Both the position numbers and the translations under genes were made by a program. Below, piece after piece: positions 15,767 to 25,530 of a stretch of DNA of 64,000 nt. How positions within the stretch are numbered: position 1 is the stretch's first letter; the number at the start of each line of letters is the position of its first letter. The DNA comes from Porcipelethomonas sp964621265 (GTDB taxonomy: Bacteria > Bacillota > Clostridia > Oscillospirales > Ruminococcaceae): the NCBI GenBank assembly GCA_964621265.1, contig CAZULQ010000008.1, forward strand, positions 1 to 64,000, in the 5' to 3' direction. The notes under the pieces were generated by a model. That model searched no databases, had not been told where the DNA came from, and saw only the letters and a list, made by a program, of their open reading frames with translations.

Positions 15767-18700
15767 TATTCATCTTCCCTTTCCTGCTTCGGGGCATCCT
15801 CTGCTTCAATCTGCTCCATCTTAAGAAGTTTTGAAATGCCGTCCTCCTGCATTGTTACACCATAAAGGACATTTGCTTCCTCCATAGCGCTTCGTCTGTG
15901 AGTTACAAGTACAAACTGAGTTGTATTGGTAAAGTTTTTGAGATACTGAGCATATTTCTTGACATTTACTTCATCAAGTGCCGCATCGATTTCATCAAGA
16001 ATACAAAACGGTGCAGGACGCAGTTTTAAAATCGCAAAGTAAATACAGATAGCGATAAACGACTGCTCACCACCCGAAAGTGAAATAAGATTTTTAATAA
16101 CCTTTCCGGGAGGTGCAACTCTGATTTCAATTCCCGATTCAAGAACATTTTCAGGGTCGCTGAGTATAAGTTCTGCCTTACCGCCGCCGAAAAGCTCTCT
16201 GAAAATTTCTTTGAAGTTATTGTTGATAATAACAAAGCTTTCCGCAAAAATACGGCACATATCCTCTGTCAGTTCTTCAATCAAGCGTTCAAGCTCACGC
16301 TTTGACTGCCTTACATCCTCAAGCTGTTCTGAAAGGAAATTATATCTTTCTGATACTTCCTTGTATTCTTCAATCGCTCCGACATTTACATTACCGAGCG
16401 CTCTGATTTTACCCTTGATTTCATTAAGCTGCTTGTTTGCTTCTGTCAGATCTTCAATCTTTTCAGCAATTTCCTCAGCCTCTGAGCGTGTAAGCTCATA
16501 AACCTCGTAAAGCTGGGTTATAATGTTGTCAAAGTCACGCTGTGCCGAAGCCTTACGTTCCTCAGCCTTTGAAATCTCGCCCGAATATTTTTCCTTGGCG
16601 ATATTAAGCTCCTTGACACCCTTTCTGAGTGTCTCAACATAAGCCTCCTGCTGAGCGTGAACATTCTGCCAGTTCTTTATATCATTATTATATTTCACAA
16701 CTGCTTCACTTATTTCAGAAAGCTGTTTCTTTCGTTCTTCGATTAACTTCAGCTTGCTTTCGATAAGTTCTTCATGCTGTCTGAGATTTTTGTCAAGCTC
16801 TGAGAGTGTCAGCGCAGTATTCTCACTGCTCTGACGCAGCATTTCAAGCTCTCTCTCTGCTATTGATTTATCCTTTGAAAGTTCAGCAGACTTGATACGA
16901 AGCGATGACATTTCAGCTGAAAATGCTTCACGTCTGCTTCTGATATCTTCTTTTTTATTCTGAGCCTTAGCAAGACTTTCCTCAGCTTTTCTGATTGTCT
17001 CATCAAGCTCTGCAAGCTTCATGCGTGCTTCTTCTGCCGCCTGTACGCCTGACTGCATCTTGTTTTTCAATGCATCAAAGCGTGACTTGAAATCATCAAG
17101 CTGTGACTGTGTCTGTGCCTCAAGCGCTTCTGCTCTTGAAAGCTCAGCTTCAAATCTGATTTTATCCTGCAGTATTTCATTCTGCTCGTTCTTAACGCCC
17201 GAAAGCTCAATTTCAAGCTTTGCAACAACACCCGAAAGCTTATGTATTTCACCGAGTCCTTCCTCAGACTTTTTGGTATATTCCTCAATCTGAGCCGCAA
17301 GTGAATCAAGTTCATTTTTTCTTGAGAAAACACCCGCTGAGTGTACAGCCGAACCACCCGTAAACGAGCCGCCTGCATTAACAAGCTGACCGTCGAGTGT
17401 TACAATTCTGAATTTATATCCGTATTTCTTAGCAATCAGCGCCGCACTGTCAATATCCTCCGCAACAGCTGTTCTGCCAAGCAGTGAATTAACAATTCCG
17501 CTGTACTGTAAGTCATACTCAACAAGCTCACTGCCAAGCGCAATAAAGCCGTCCTCAGAAGAAAGCTTCGGTTCATTAAGAGTATATCCCTTAACCGATG
17601 TCATCGGCAGGAATGTTGCTCGACCCATTCGGTTTTCCTTGAGCATTCTGATACAGCGTTTTGCCGCCGTGTCGTCCTCAACGATGATATTCTGCATCGC
17701 ACCGCCGAGTGCTGTTTCAATAGCAGTCGCATACTCCTGCTTTACATTTATAAGCTGTGCAACCGTACCTCTGATGCCGCCGATTTTCCCGATGGAAGAT
17801 GCCTTCATAATTTCCTTTACGGAACGTGCAAAGCCCTCCATGTTGTTTTCAAGGTCGCAAAGAAGTTTTCTTCTCTGCTGCTTTTCACGTATTGCAAGGT
17901 TTAAATCTTCCTGTGCTTTTTTAAGCTCAGAAAGCTTTGACTGCTTGCTTCCAAGAAGCGTATTGTAACCCGCAAGCTGATTTTGCAGCTCCTGTGCCTT
18001 TTCCTCAGCCGCCCTGACTCCGCTTCTGATTTCATCCTTTTCCTTTGCATACTGCAAAAGCTGGTCCTTAAGAGCATCTTCCTGCTGCTCCATAGCTTCA
18101 AGCTGCTGGGCAGCGTCCGCCTCAGCTGACTGGGCGTTTGCAATATCAGAGCGATATCTGCTCTGCTTTATATAAAGCGCATTTATTTCATTACCTGTTT
18201 TGTCCGAGGCTTCACCGAGACTTTCGTCCTCTCTCTGAGCCTGTTCAAAGCTTTTTTCCGCTTCCGCAAGTCTTATTTCAAGCGCCTTGATTTCCTTTTC
18301 GATTTCGGAAATCTCATAAAGCTTTCTGTCAATATCCTCTTTGAACTTCTGCTCGTTATCAGAAAGTGATTTCTTCTGTTCCTCGATTGAGTCAATGCCT
18401 GCACGGCTGTGAGATATATCATTTTCAAAAACGGCAATGTCCGCCTTATACTGCGAGGACTGCTTTTCCGTTTCAAGAATCTGCTCTCTGAGCTGTTCCA
18501 CCATAACGGAGCTTTCCTGAATCTTTCGATAACCCTCGTTTATCTTTTCTTCCTCACGCTCAATGTCATTCTGAATATTCTGATATTCATTCTTGTTCAT
18601 GAGCAAATCGTTGTCAAGAACCTCAAGCTTTTCCTTAAGCTCACCAATCTTGTGCACCCATACGGAAATTTCAAGCTTTTTTCTTTCTTCCGCCATAACA

Positions 18701-19347
18701 ACGAACTTTTCAGCCTTTTCCGCCTGTGCTTTAAGCGGTCCGACACGTCCCTCAAGCTCAGACACAATATCATTGAGTCTCAGGAGATTTTCCTGTGCCG
18801 CCGAAAGCTTTCTTTCTGCTTCAGTCTTTCTGTAACGGAATTTTGAGATACCCGCCGCCTCTTCAAAAATATCACGGCGCTCATTGCTCTTGGCACTGAC
18901 AATCTCAGCAATACGTCCCTGACCGATTATAGAATAACCGTCACGTCCGAGACCCGTGTCCATAAAAAGCTCATTTATGTCTTTAAGACGTACATTTTTC
19001 CCGTTGATTTTATATTCGCTCTCACCGCTTCTGTAAAGCTTTCGTGTAATACTCACTTCATCTTCATCGCTGTTGAGCGTTCTGTCCGAGTTGTCAAGCG
19101 TCAGCGTTACAACCGCAAAGCCGACAGGCTTTCTGGCAACAGTACCGGAAAAAATAACATCCTCCATCTTGTTGCCTCTGAGAGTTTTTGTAGACTGCTC
19201 ACCGAGTACCCATCTGATAGAGTCACCGATATTACTTTTTCCGCTGCCGTTAGGGCCGACAACAGCTGTCAGACCCTTATCAAAGCTAAGCCTGATTTTG
19301 TCCGGAAAGGACTTGAATCCCTGTAATTCAAGTGATTTTAAATACAT
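15766..19347 (-). CDS. smc: chromosome segregation ATPase SMC
   Basis: 1193-aa SMC, the condensin-type ATPase that organises the chromosome with ScpA/B. Walker A GPNGSGKSNIGDSIRWVLGEQS is at residues 32-53, with a long coiled coil (about 165-500). The flexible hinge (about 515-665, IGGIRGTVAQLI ... NAGGSFTGGS) and returning coiled coil (670-1020) follow. The C-terminal head has signature LSGGEQSFIAI and Walker B FCILDEIDAALD. Full length. Gene order rnc-Elp3-like-smc-ftsY is the conserved clostridial arrangement. Confidence 0.97.
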   Translation of the reverse strand: MYLKSLELQGFKSFPDKIRLSFDKGLTAVVGPNGSGKSNIGDSIRWVLGEQSTKTLRGNKMEDVIFSGTVARKPVGFAVVTLTLDNSDRTLNSDEDEVSITRKLYRSGESEYKINGKNVRLKDINELFMDTGLGRDGYSIIGQGRIAEIVSAKSNERRDIFEEAAGISKFRYRKTEAERKLSAAQENLLRLNDIVSELEGRVGPLKAQAEKAEKFVVMAEERKKLEISVWVHKIGELKEKLEVLDNDLLMNKNEYQNIQNDIEREEEKINEGYRKIQESSVMVEQLREQILETEKQSSQYKADIAVFENDISHSRAGIDSIEEQKKSLSDNEQKFKEDIDRKLYEISEIEKEIKALEIRLAEAEKSFEQAQREDESLGEASDKTGNEINALYIKQSRYRSDIANAQSAEADAAQQLEAMEQQEDALKDQLLQYAKEKDEIRSGVRAAEEKAQELQNQLAGYNTLLGSKQSKLSELKKAQEDLNLAIREKQQRRKLLCDLENNMEGFARSVKEIMKASSIGKIGGIRGTVAQLINVKQEYATAIETALGGAMQNIIVEDDTAAKRCIRMLKENRMGRATFLPMTSVKGYTLNEPKLSSEDGFIALGSELVEYDLQYSGIVNSLLGRTAVAEDIDSAALIAKKYGYKFRIVTLDGQLVNAGGSFTGGSAVHSAGVFSRKNELDSLAAQIEEYTKKSEEGLGEIHKLSGVVAKLEIELSGVKNEQNEILQDKIRFEAELSRAEALEAQTQSQLDDFKSRFDALKNKMQSGVQAAEEARMKLAELDETIRKAEESLAKAQNKKEDIRSRREAFSAEMSSLRIKSAELSKDKSIAERELEMLRQSSENTALTLSELDKNLRQHEELIESKLKLIEERKKQLSEISEAVVKYNNDIKNWQNVHAQQEAYVETLRKGVKELNIAKEKYSGEISKAEERKASAQRDFDNIITQLYEVYELTRSEAEEIAEKIEDLTEANKQLNEIKGKIRALGNVNVGAIEEYKEVSERYNFLSEQLEDVRQSKRELERLIEELTEDMCRIFAESFVIINNNFKEIFRELFGGGKAELILSDPENVLESGIEIRVAPPGKVIKNLISLSGGEQSFIAICIYFAILKLRPAPFCILDEIDAALDEVNVKKYAQYLKNFTNTTQFVLVTHRRSAMEEANVLYGVTMQEDGISKLLKMEQIEAEDAPKQEREDE

Positions 19348-19350
19348 AAA

Positions 19351-20379
19351 TTACCCTCTGATTTCACATTGATATTTCGGAATATTTTCATCTCCGATAA
19401 CCTTTATATCAATATTCATTTCCTTGAAAAATTTCACATTGCTTTTCTTGTGACCAAGCGCCTTGCTTATGCATGACGGATTAACCGCAATTGTATAGCA
19501 GTATGTTTCGCCCTTTGCAATTTTTATGTAGCCAATACCGCTGTTCCATTCCAGAACTGCTTTCTGAATCGCCTTGCGGTAAATATCGCTTTCGCAGATT
19601 TCTCTGAACGCAGGGTGATAGTAACCGCCTATCATTTCTCCCTCAACGCCGTCAGAGGCATGAAGTCCGCACTTTATGACCTTAATCCCGTGCTTTTCAA
19701 ACTTAAGCAGAATTCTTGCACATACTTCAACTGCATGGTCAAACTCCATAAGCTCATATTCGCCTGACTTGTAAAGCTCCGCAAGCTTAGTGCCTTCAAG
19801 TATAACAACAGGATAAATTCTGACTGTATCAGGACGGATTTTGAGTATTCTGTCCCTTGTATCAAGCTCATATTTTTCGCTGCTGCCGTAAAGACCGACC
19901 ATCATCTGAAGTCCGAGTTCAAAGCCGTATTCACGGATTAAGTCACACGCATTGTAAACATCCTCAACGCTGTGGCCTCTTTCATTGAGCTGCAAAACCT
20001 TGTTTCTCATGCTCTGTGCGCCAAGCTCAATAGCAGTAACGCCGTAGCTTTTTAAGATTTCCAGCACTTCCCTGTCAATGAAATCCGGACGTGTTGAAAT
20101 GCGGATACCAAAAAAGCCGTTTTCGCCGAGATAGCATTTTGCCGCTTCAAGAAGTGATATCATATAGTCTCTGTCAATTGCTGTAAAGCTTCCGCCGAAA
20201 AATGCAATTTCGCAGTTTTTTCTGTCCGGCACTTCCTCAAGTGCCTTCCTGCAGATTTCATGAACTTCCTCAGCCGTCGGCTGTTTCTGCGCACCGCTTA
20301 TCGTTTTCTGATTGCAGAAGCTGCACTTGTGAGGGCAGCCTGCATGCGGTATAAATATTGAAATATTACTATGTTTCAT
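19351..20379 (-). CDS. Elp3-like radical SAM protein
   Basis: 342 aa. The radical SAM cluster motif CPHKCSFC (CX3CX2C, residues 15-22) is near the N-terminus, followed by FFGGSFTAI, ISTRPDFID and IELGAQSM. These are features of the Elp3/YhcC radical SAM branch. No acetyltransferase domain is evident, so it is not a full Elp3. Exact substrate unknown; members are found beside rnc and smc in many clostridia. Overlaps the rnc end by about 11 nt. Confidence 0.88.
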   Translation of the reverse strand: MKHSNISIFIPHAGCPHKCSFCNQKTISGAQKQPTAEEVHEICRKALEEVPDRKNCEIAFFGGSFTAIDRDYMISLLEAAKCYLGENGFFGIRISTRPDFIDREVLEILKSYGVTAIELGAQSMRNKVLQLNERGHSVEDVYNACDLIREYGFELGLQMMVGLYGSSEKYELDTRDRILKIRPDTVRIYPVVILEGTKLAELYKSGEYELMEFDHAVEVCARILLKFEKHGIKVIKCGLHASDGVEGEMIGGYYHPAFREICESDIYRKAIQKAVLEWNSGIGYIKIAKGETYCYTIAVNPSCISKALGHKKSNVKFFKEMNIDIKVIGDENIPKYQCEIRG

Positions 20380-21070
20380 AACCCATAAGCTCCAATGCTT
20401 CCTTAGCCGCCATCTGTTCGGCTTCCTTTTTGCTTTTTCCGATACCCGTGCCTATTACATTTGAATTGAGACACACCTGTACCTTAAAAGCCTTATTGTG
20501 GTCAGGACCCGACTGTCCCGCTAAGTGATACTCGACCTTTTCCTCAGGATTCTTCTGAATGATTTCCTGCAGTACTGTCTTGTAATCATTAAATGCCGAA
20601 TACTTTCTGCTGTCGATATCTTCAGGGATAAAACGCAGAACATATTCCGTTGCGGCATTAAGTCCGCCGTCAAGATAAATTGCGGCAATAACCGCCTCGA
20701 AAGCGTCAGCCAGGATTGATGGTCTTTCTCTGCCGCCTGTATTTTCCTCGCCCTTGCCAAGAAGAATAAATTCACCAAGCTGAATCTGCTTTGCGAATTC
20801 AAAAAGCGATTTTTCGCATACAAGCGACGCTCTGATTTTAGTAAGTTCTCCCTCAGGAAGATGTGTGTAATGTAAAAACAGATACTGCGAAACCACAATT
20901 GAAAGCACGCTGTCTCCCAGAAATTCCAGTCTCTCATTGCTTCTTCTCACCTTTTTCTTTTCATTTGCATAAGAAGAATGAGAAAGAGCTTCTGCAAGCA
21001 GCTGTTTGTTTTTGAATGTATATTTAAGATTTTTTTCAAAATCCGCAAACTGCTCAAAAAGCTGTTCCAT
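20369..21070 (-). CDS. rnc: ribonuclease III
   Basis: 233-aa RNase III that processes rRNA precursors and structured RNAs. The catalytic domain signature NERLEFLGDSVLSIVVSQYL and the second acidic site ILADAFEAVIAAIYLDGG are present. A C-terminal double-stranded RNA-binding domain covers about 155-228 (ending KKEAEQMAAKEALELMG). The frame opens at a GTG (21082), but the GGCGGTG Shine-Dalgarno-like sequence overlaps it and lies 9 nt from the ATG at 21070, so I start there. plsX is immediately upstream. Confidence 0.93.
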   Translation of the reverse strand: MEQLFEQFADFEKNLKYTFKNKQLLAEALSHSSYANEKKKVRRSNERLEFLGDSVLSIVVSQYLFLHYTHLPEGELTKIRASLVCEKSLFEFAKQIQLGEFILLGKGEENTGGRERPSILADAFEAVIAAIYLDGGLNAATEYVLRFIPEDIDSRKYSAFNDYKTVLQEIIQKNPEEKVEYHLAGQSGPDHNKAFKVQVCLNSNVIGTGIGKSKKEAEQMAAKEALELMGYET

Positions 21071-21087
21071 TGATGTTTTCACCGCCT

Positions 21088-22071
21088 TTATTTTCCGATT
21101 GAATTTATAATAGTCTGTGTAACATTTCCGTCAACACATGCCTTAGCCTGTCTTATTGCATTGAAAAATGCCTTTGCGTCCGAGCTTCCGTGCGCTTTTA
21201 TAACAGGCTTATTTACGCCAAGCAATACTGCTCCGCCGTATTCCTTATAGTCCATTTTCTTTTTGAATGCCTTGATTTTTCCGTATATAAGAAGAGCAGA
21301 AAGCTTACCTAAAAAGCCCGAATAGATTCCCTTAAGTTCACCTGCAAAAAACTTGCCCATTCCTTCATAAAGCTTTAAGACAACGTTTCCTGTAAAGCCG
21401 TCTGAAACAGCAACATCAAAATCACCCTTAGGAAGCTCTCTTGCCTCCAGGTTTCCGCAGAAGTTAAGGCCGGAGTTCCCGAGCAGCTTATAAGCTTCAA
21501 TTTCAAGGTCTCTTCCCTTTGTTTCTTCAGCTCCGATATTTATGAGTCCGACTCTCGGCTTTGAAATGCCGACTACCTTTTCCATATAGGCAGACGCCAT
21601 CATGCCAAACTGCAAAAGCATCTCAGGACGACAGTCGTCATTTGCGCCGCCGTCAACAAGCATAAACGGACCCTTCGCTGTCGGAAGAATCGGCGCTAAA
21701 ACCGCACGCTTTATGCCTTTTATTCTCTTGGCGATAAATGTTGCACCGACAACCAGTGCACCCGAGCTTCCGGCACTTACAAATGCGTCGCCGTTATCGG
21801 CTGCGAGTGCTTTAAGTCCGAGCGCCATTGAACAGTCGTCACGGCTCTTTAAAATTTCTGTCGGTTTTTCGTGAATATCTATTACAGATTCAGTATGAAT
21901 TATATCCATACCGTTTATATCAACACCGTTTTCCTGTGCTGATTTTTTGATTTTATTTTCATCACCTGTAAGGGTGATTTCAACCCCAAGCTTATCTACA
22001 GCCTCCCTGCAGCCCTTTATAACCTCAAGAGGTGCGTGGTCTCCGCCGAATGCATCAACTATAATTTTCAT
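21088..22071 (-). CDS. plsX: phosphate acyltransferase PlsX
   Basis: 327-aa PlsX, which makes acyl-phosphate from acyl-ACP for phospholipid synthesis. Typical stretches: VDAFGGDHAPLEVIKG at the N-terminus, DCSMALGLKALA, SAGSSGALVVGATFI, MLVDGGANDDCRPEML, and DVAVSDGFTGNVVLKLYEGM. Located before rnc; fabD/acpP, which often sit nearby, are absent here. Confidence 0.95.
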   Translation of the reverse strand: MKIIVDAFGGDHAPLEVIKGCREAVDKLGVEITLTGDENKIKKSAQENGVDINGMDIIHTESVIDIHEKPTEILKSRDDCSMALGLKALAADNGDAFVSAGSSGALVVGATFIAKRIKGIKRAVLAPILPTAKGPFMLVDGGANDDCRPEMLLQFGMMASAYMEKVVGISKPRVGLINIGAEETKGRDLEIEAYKLLGNSGLNFCGNLEARELPKGDFDVAVSDGFTGNVVLKLYEGMGKFFAGELKGIYSGFLGKLSALLIYGKIKAFKKKMDYKEYGGAVLLGVNKPVIKAHGSSDAKAFFNAIRQAKACVDGNVTQTIINSIGK

Positions 22072-22092
22072 ATGTTATCAACTCTTTTGTCT

Positions 22093-23391
22093 TTATTTTT
22101 TGAGCGTTTCTTTCAAAGCTTCACACGCTCTGTCAGCATAAGCCGTATATTTCAGCTTCTTATCCTTTATTCTGTCAGTAAGATCGGGAAGTATTCCCAT
22201 ATTACAGCCCATAGGCTGAAATTCTCCGCTGCAGCCTCCGCTGATATAGTGCGTCAGCGCACCAATCATTGTTTCAGGCGGCAGTACAAGCGGTTCTTCA
22301 CCCTTTATGTGCCTTACAGCATTAATGCCTGCCATAATTCCGCTTGCCGCGGATTCTATATATCCCTCAACGCCTGTAATCTGTCCCGCAAAGAAAATTC
22401 TGCGGTCAGCTTTAAGGCTGTAATCATTGCAAAGAAGCTTCGGACTGTCAATAAATGAATTTCTGTGCATAACGCCGTATCTTACAAATTCAGCATTTTC
22501 AAGTCCCGGAATCATTGAGAATACTCTCTTCTGCTCACCGAATTTAAGATTTGTCTGGAATCCCACGAGATTATACATTGTACCCTCAGCATTTTCCTTT
22601 CTCAGCTGTATAACAGCATAAGGACGCTTGTCAGTTCTCGGGTCTCTGATTCCAACAGGCTTCAAAGGTCCGAAACGCATTGTATCCTCGCCTCTTTTAG
22701 CGAGCACCTCAACGGGCATACAGCCTTCATAAACCTTGAAATCCCTCTTGTCAAACTCCTTGAGCGGTGCGCTCTCAGCAGTAATAAGTGCATTATAGAA
22801 CGCTAAATATTCTTCCTTGTTCATCGGACAGTTAATATAGTCAGCGTCACCTCTGTCATAGCGTGACGCAAAGAAAACCTTTTCCTTGTCCAGACTTTCA
22901 AAGGTTACAATCGGAGCCGCAGCGTCAAAAAAGCTTAAATAGTCGCCGCACTTTTCTCTGATACTCTCAGCAAGACCACCCGATGTAAGCGGTCCTGTTG
23001 CAATTATAACAATGCCTTCATCCGGGATTTCAGTTACTTCCTTGTCTATAACCGAAATGAGCGGATGTGACATAATCTTTTCTGTTACAGCGTCAGAAAA
23101 ATTCTCCCTGTCAACAGCAAGAGCTCCGCCTGCCTCAACGGCATTGGCTTTGGCGCATGGAACTATAACTGAACCGAGCATTTCCATTTCTTCTTTTAAT
23201 AATCCTGCCGCCGAATCGTGTCTTGCCGCCTTTAAGGAATTTGAACACACAAGCTCAGCTAAACCCTTATAGTGATGCGCAGGGGTATATTTATGAGGCT
23301 TCATTTCATAAAGCTCAACTTCAATTCCGGCATTCGCCAGCTGCCATGCAGCTTCACAGCCTGCTAAACCTCCGCCAATAACCTTAACCAT
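22093..23391 (-). CDS. trmFO: methylenetetrahydrofolate-tRNA-(uracil-5-)-methyltransferase
   Basis: 432-aa folate- and FAD-dependent enzyme that makes m5U54 in the tRNA T-loop. N-terminal dinucleotide motif VIGGGLAGCEAAWQLA (4-19), ELVCSNSLKA with a conserved Cys (about 50), GCMPVEVLAKRG and FAGQITGVEGYIESAASG near the C-terminus. Full length. Between topA and plsX; the dprA-topA-trmFO order is standard in Firmicutes. Confidence 0.96.
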   Translation of the reverse strand: MVKVIGGGLAGCEAAWQLANAGIEVELYEMKPHKYTPAHHYKGLAELVCSNSLKAARHDSAAGLLKEEMEMLGSVIVPCAKANAVEAGGALAVDRENFSDAVTEKIMSHPLISVIDKEVTEIPDEGIVIIATGPLTSGGLAESIREKCGDYLSFFDAAAPIVTFESLDKEKVFFASRYDRGDADYINCPMNKEEYLAFYNALITAESAPLKEFDKRDFKVYEGCMPVEVLAKRGEDTMRFGPLKPVGIRDPRTDKRPYAVIQLRKENAEGTMYNLVGFQTNLKFGEQKRVFSMIPGLENAEFVRYGVMHRNSFIDSPKLLCNDYSLKADRRIFFAGQITGVEGYIESAASGIMAGINAVRHIKGEEPLVLPPETMIGALTHYISGGCSGEFQPMGCNMGILPDLTDRIKDKKLKYTAYADRACEALKETLKK

Positions 23392-23406
23392 TTATATCTC
23401 CATTCA

Positions 23407-25482
23407 TTATAAATTACGTTCATATCCGCAGTCAGGCTTTTCACATAAAAGCTTTCCTGCCTTGCCGCCCTTTTTAAAGAGCGAGCTTCCGCACTTTGGA
23501 CACTTATCCTCAACAGGAGCATTCCATGTCATAAAGTTGCAGTTAGGATAGTTGTCACAGCCATAGAAGCTTCTGCCCTTCTTTGACTTCTTAAGAATAA
23601 TCTTCTTTCCGCAAAGAGGACAGCTTCCCTTTGTTTCCTGTACAATCTTCTTGGTGTTTTTGCACTCAGGAAATCCCGGACATGCAAGGAACTTGCCGAA
23701 ACGTCCGATTTTAATAACCATGTTCTTGCCGCAAAGCTCACAGACAACATCAGTTTCCTCATCCGGAACCTTGACTCTCTTGCCTTCCATGGTCTTTTCA
23801 GCCTTTTCAAGAACCTTTTCAAAGTCCTTGTAGAACACGTCAATATTGTCAACCCAGTCTTTTTCGCCTCTTTCAACCGCGTCCAGGTCATTTTCCATTC
23901 TTGCAGTAAACTTGGCATCAACAATATGCTTGAAGTGGTCCTTCATAAGGTCAGTTGTAACTTCACCCAGAGCAGTAGGCTTAAGCTGTTTGCCCTCACG
24001 CTCAACATAAAGTCTCGATGTAATTGTTGCAATTGTCGGAGCATACGTACTAGGTCTTCCGATTCCGTTTTCTTCCATTGTCTTGATGAGTGACGCTTCC
24101 GTAAATCTTGCAGGAGGCTGGGTAAAATGCTGATTACCGCCGATTTCCTTAAGCTTTAAGACATTATCCTTTTCAATCGGAGGAAGCATTTTATTGTTTT
24201 CCTCGTCCTCATCCTTCTTTTCTTCGTAAAGCTTTGTAAAGCCGTCAAACTTGACAGAATATCCCGAAGCCTTGAATGTACAGCCCTCTGCCTCAATTGT
24301 AACAGAAACAGTATCCAGCAGGGCATTTGCCATCTGGCTTGCGATAAAGCGTTCCCATACAAGCTTGTAAATCTTGAACTGGTCTGTTGAAAGACTGCTC
24401 TTTACTCTCTCAGGAGTAAGGTCAGGGATTGAAGGTCTGATAGCTTCGTGAGCGTCCTGAGCGTTTTTCTTACTCTTGAACACTCTTGGTGACGGAGGTA
24501 AATACTCCTCACCGAAAATATTGCAGATACATTCAGCCGCGGCATCTCTTGCTTCATCAGAAATTCTTAAGCTGTCAGTACGCATATAAGTGATAAGACC
24601 AACAGCGCCCATTCCCTCTACTTCAATACCTTCATAGAGCTCCTGTGCTGCCTTCATTGTACGTTTAGCCTGGAAGCCCAGTCTTCTTGATGCTTCCTGC
24701 TGTAAAGTTGATGTAATAAACGGTGGCGCAGGCTGTTTTTTAGTAACTCTCTTTTTAACCTCAGTTACAACATACTGCGCATTTTCAAGTCTCTTTAAAA
24801 TATCATCAGTCTGTGTCTGGTTTTCAAGCTCAGCCTTTTTACCGTCAATTGTTGCAAGCTTTGCCGCAAACACCTTTCTGCTTGACGGAGCAGTGAATTT
24901 AGCGTCAATGCTCCAGTATTCAGTAGGAACAAAATCCTGGATTTCCTTTTCCCTGTCAACAATCATTCTCACTGCAACAGACTGAACTCTGCCCGCAGAA
25001 AGACCACGCTTTACCTTTTTCCAGAGGAAAGGACTCAGCTTATAGCCCACAATTCTGTCAAGGATACGTCTTGCCTGCTGTGCATTTACAAGATCAAGAT
25101 CAATCTTGTGAAGATTATCCATCCCCGCCTTGATACCGGACTTTGTAATTTCGTTGAATGTAACTCTGTTGTTTTCCTCAAGATCCATTCCAAGCATCTG
25201 TGCTATATGCCATGATATAGCTTCTCCTTCGCGGTCCGGGTCAGTTGCGAGATATATTTTATCGCTTTTCTTAGCGTATTTTTTCAGTTCCTTAATGACT
25301 TCTTCCTTGCCCTTCATATTAATATACTTAGGCTCATAATTATTCTCAAAGTCAATACCCATTTTTGACTTAGGCAAATCTCTTACATGCCCCATTGAGG
25401 CAATTACTTCAAAATCTCCGCCGAGGTATTTCTTTATAGTTTTAGCCTTGGCAGGAGACTCAACGATAACCAGATCTGACAT
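23407..25482 (-). CDS. topA: DNA topoisomerase I
   Basis: 691-aa type IA topoisomerase that relaxes negative supercoils. Toprim domain at 1-115 (VIVESPAKAKTIKKYLG, DPDREGEAISWHI) and active-site Tyr in GLITYMRTDSLRIS (about residue 300). Three C-terminal zinc fingers follow (CELCGKNMVI..., CPLCGKKIIL..., CPKCGSSLFK...). Its only good Shine-Dalgarno, GAAAGGAG, lies about 40 nt upstream of the ATG with a hairpin between (see 25496-25517). Confidence 0.97.
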   Translation of the reverse strand: MSDLVIVESPAKAKTIKKYLGGDFEVIASMGHVRDLPKSKMGIDFENNYEPKYINMKGKEEVIKELKKYAKKSDKIYLATDPDREGEAISWHIAQMLGMDLEENNRVTFNEITKSGIKAGMDNLHKIDLDLVNAQQARRILDRIVGYKLSPFLWKKVKRGLSAGRVQSVAVRMIVDREKEIQDFVPTEYWSIDAKFTAPSSRKVFAAKLATIDGKKAELENQTQTDDILKRLENAQYVVTEVKKRVTKKQPAPPFITSTLQQEASRRLGFQAKRTMKAAQELYEGIEVEGMGAVGLITYMRTDSLRISDEARDAAAECICNIFGEEYLPPSPRVFKSKKNAQDAHEAIRPSIPDLTPERVKSSLSTDQFKIYKLVWERFIASQMANALLDTVSVTIEAEGCTFKASGYSVKFDGFTKLYEEKKDEDEENNKMLPPIEKDNVLKLKEIGGNQHFTQPPARFTEASLIKTMEENGIGRPSTYAPTIATITSRLYVEREGKQLKPTALGEVTTDLMKDHFKHIVDAKFTARMENDLDAVERGEKDWVDNIDVFYKDFEKVLEKAEKTMEGKRVKVPDEETDVVCELCGKNMVIKIGRFGKFLACPGFPECKNTKKIVQETKGSCPLCGKKIILKKSKKGRSFYGCDNYPNCNFMTWNAPVEDKCPKCGSSLFKKGGKAGKLLCEKPDCGYERNL

Positions 25483-25495
25483 ATCTATATATACT

Positions 25496-25517
25496 CTTTC
25501 TGTTTTATAACAGAAAG
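25496..25517 (-). promoter_or_regulatory. hairpin between Shine-Dalgarno and topA start
   Basis: CTTTCTGTT/AACAGAAAG stem with a 4-nt loop, between GAAAGGAG (25522-25529, which abuts the dprA stop) and the topA ATG. Folding would shorten the effective SD-to-ATG distance to about 17 nt. Confidence 0.5.
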
Positions 25518-25530
25518 AATTCTCCTTTCA

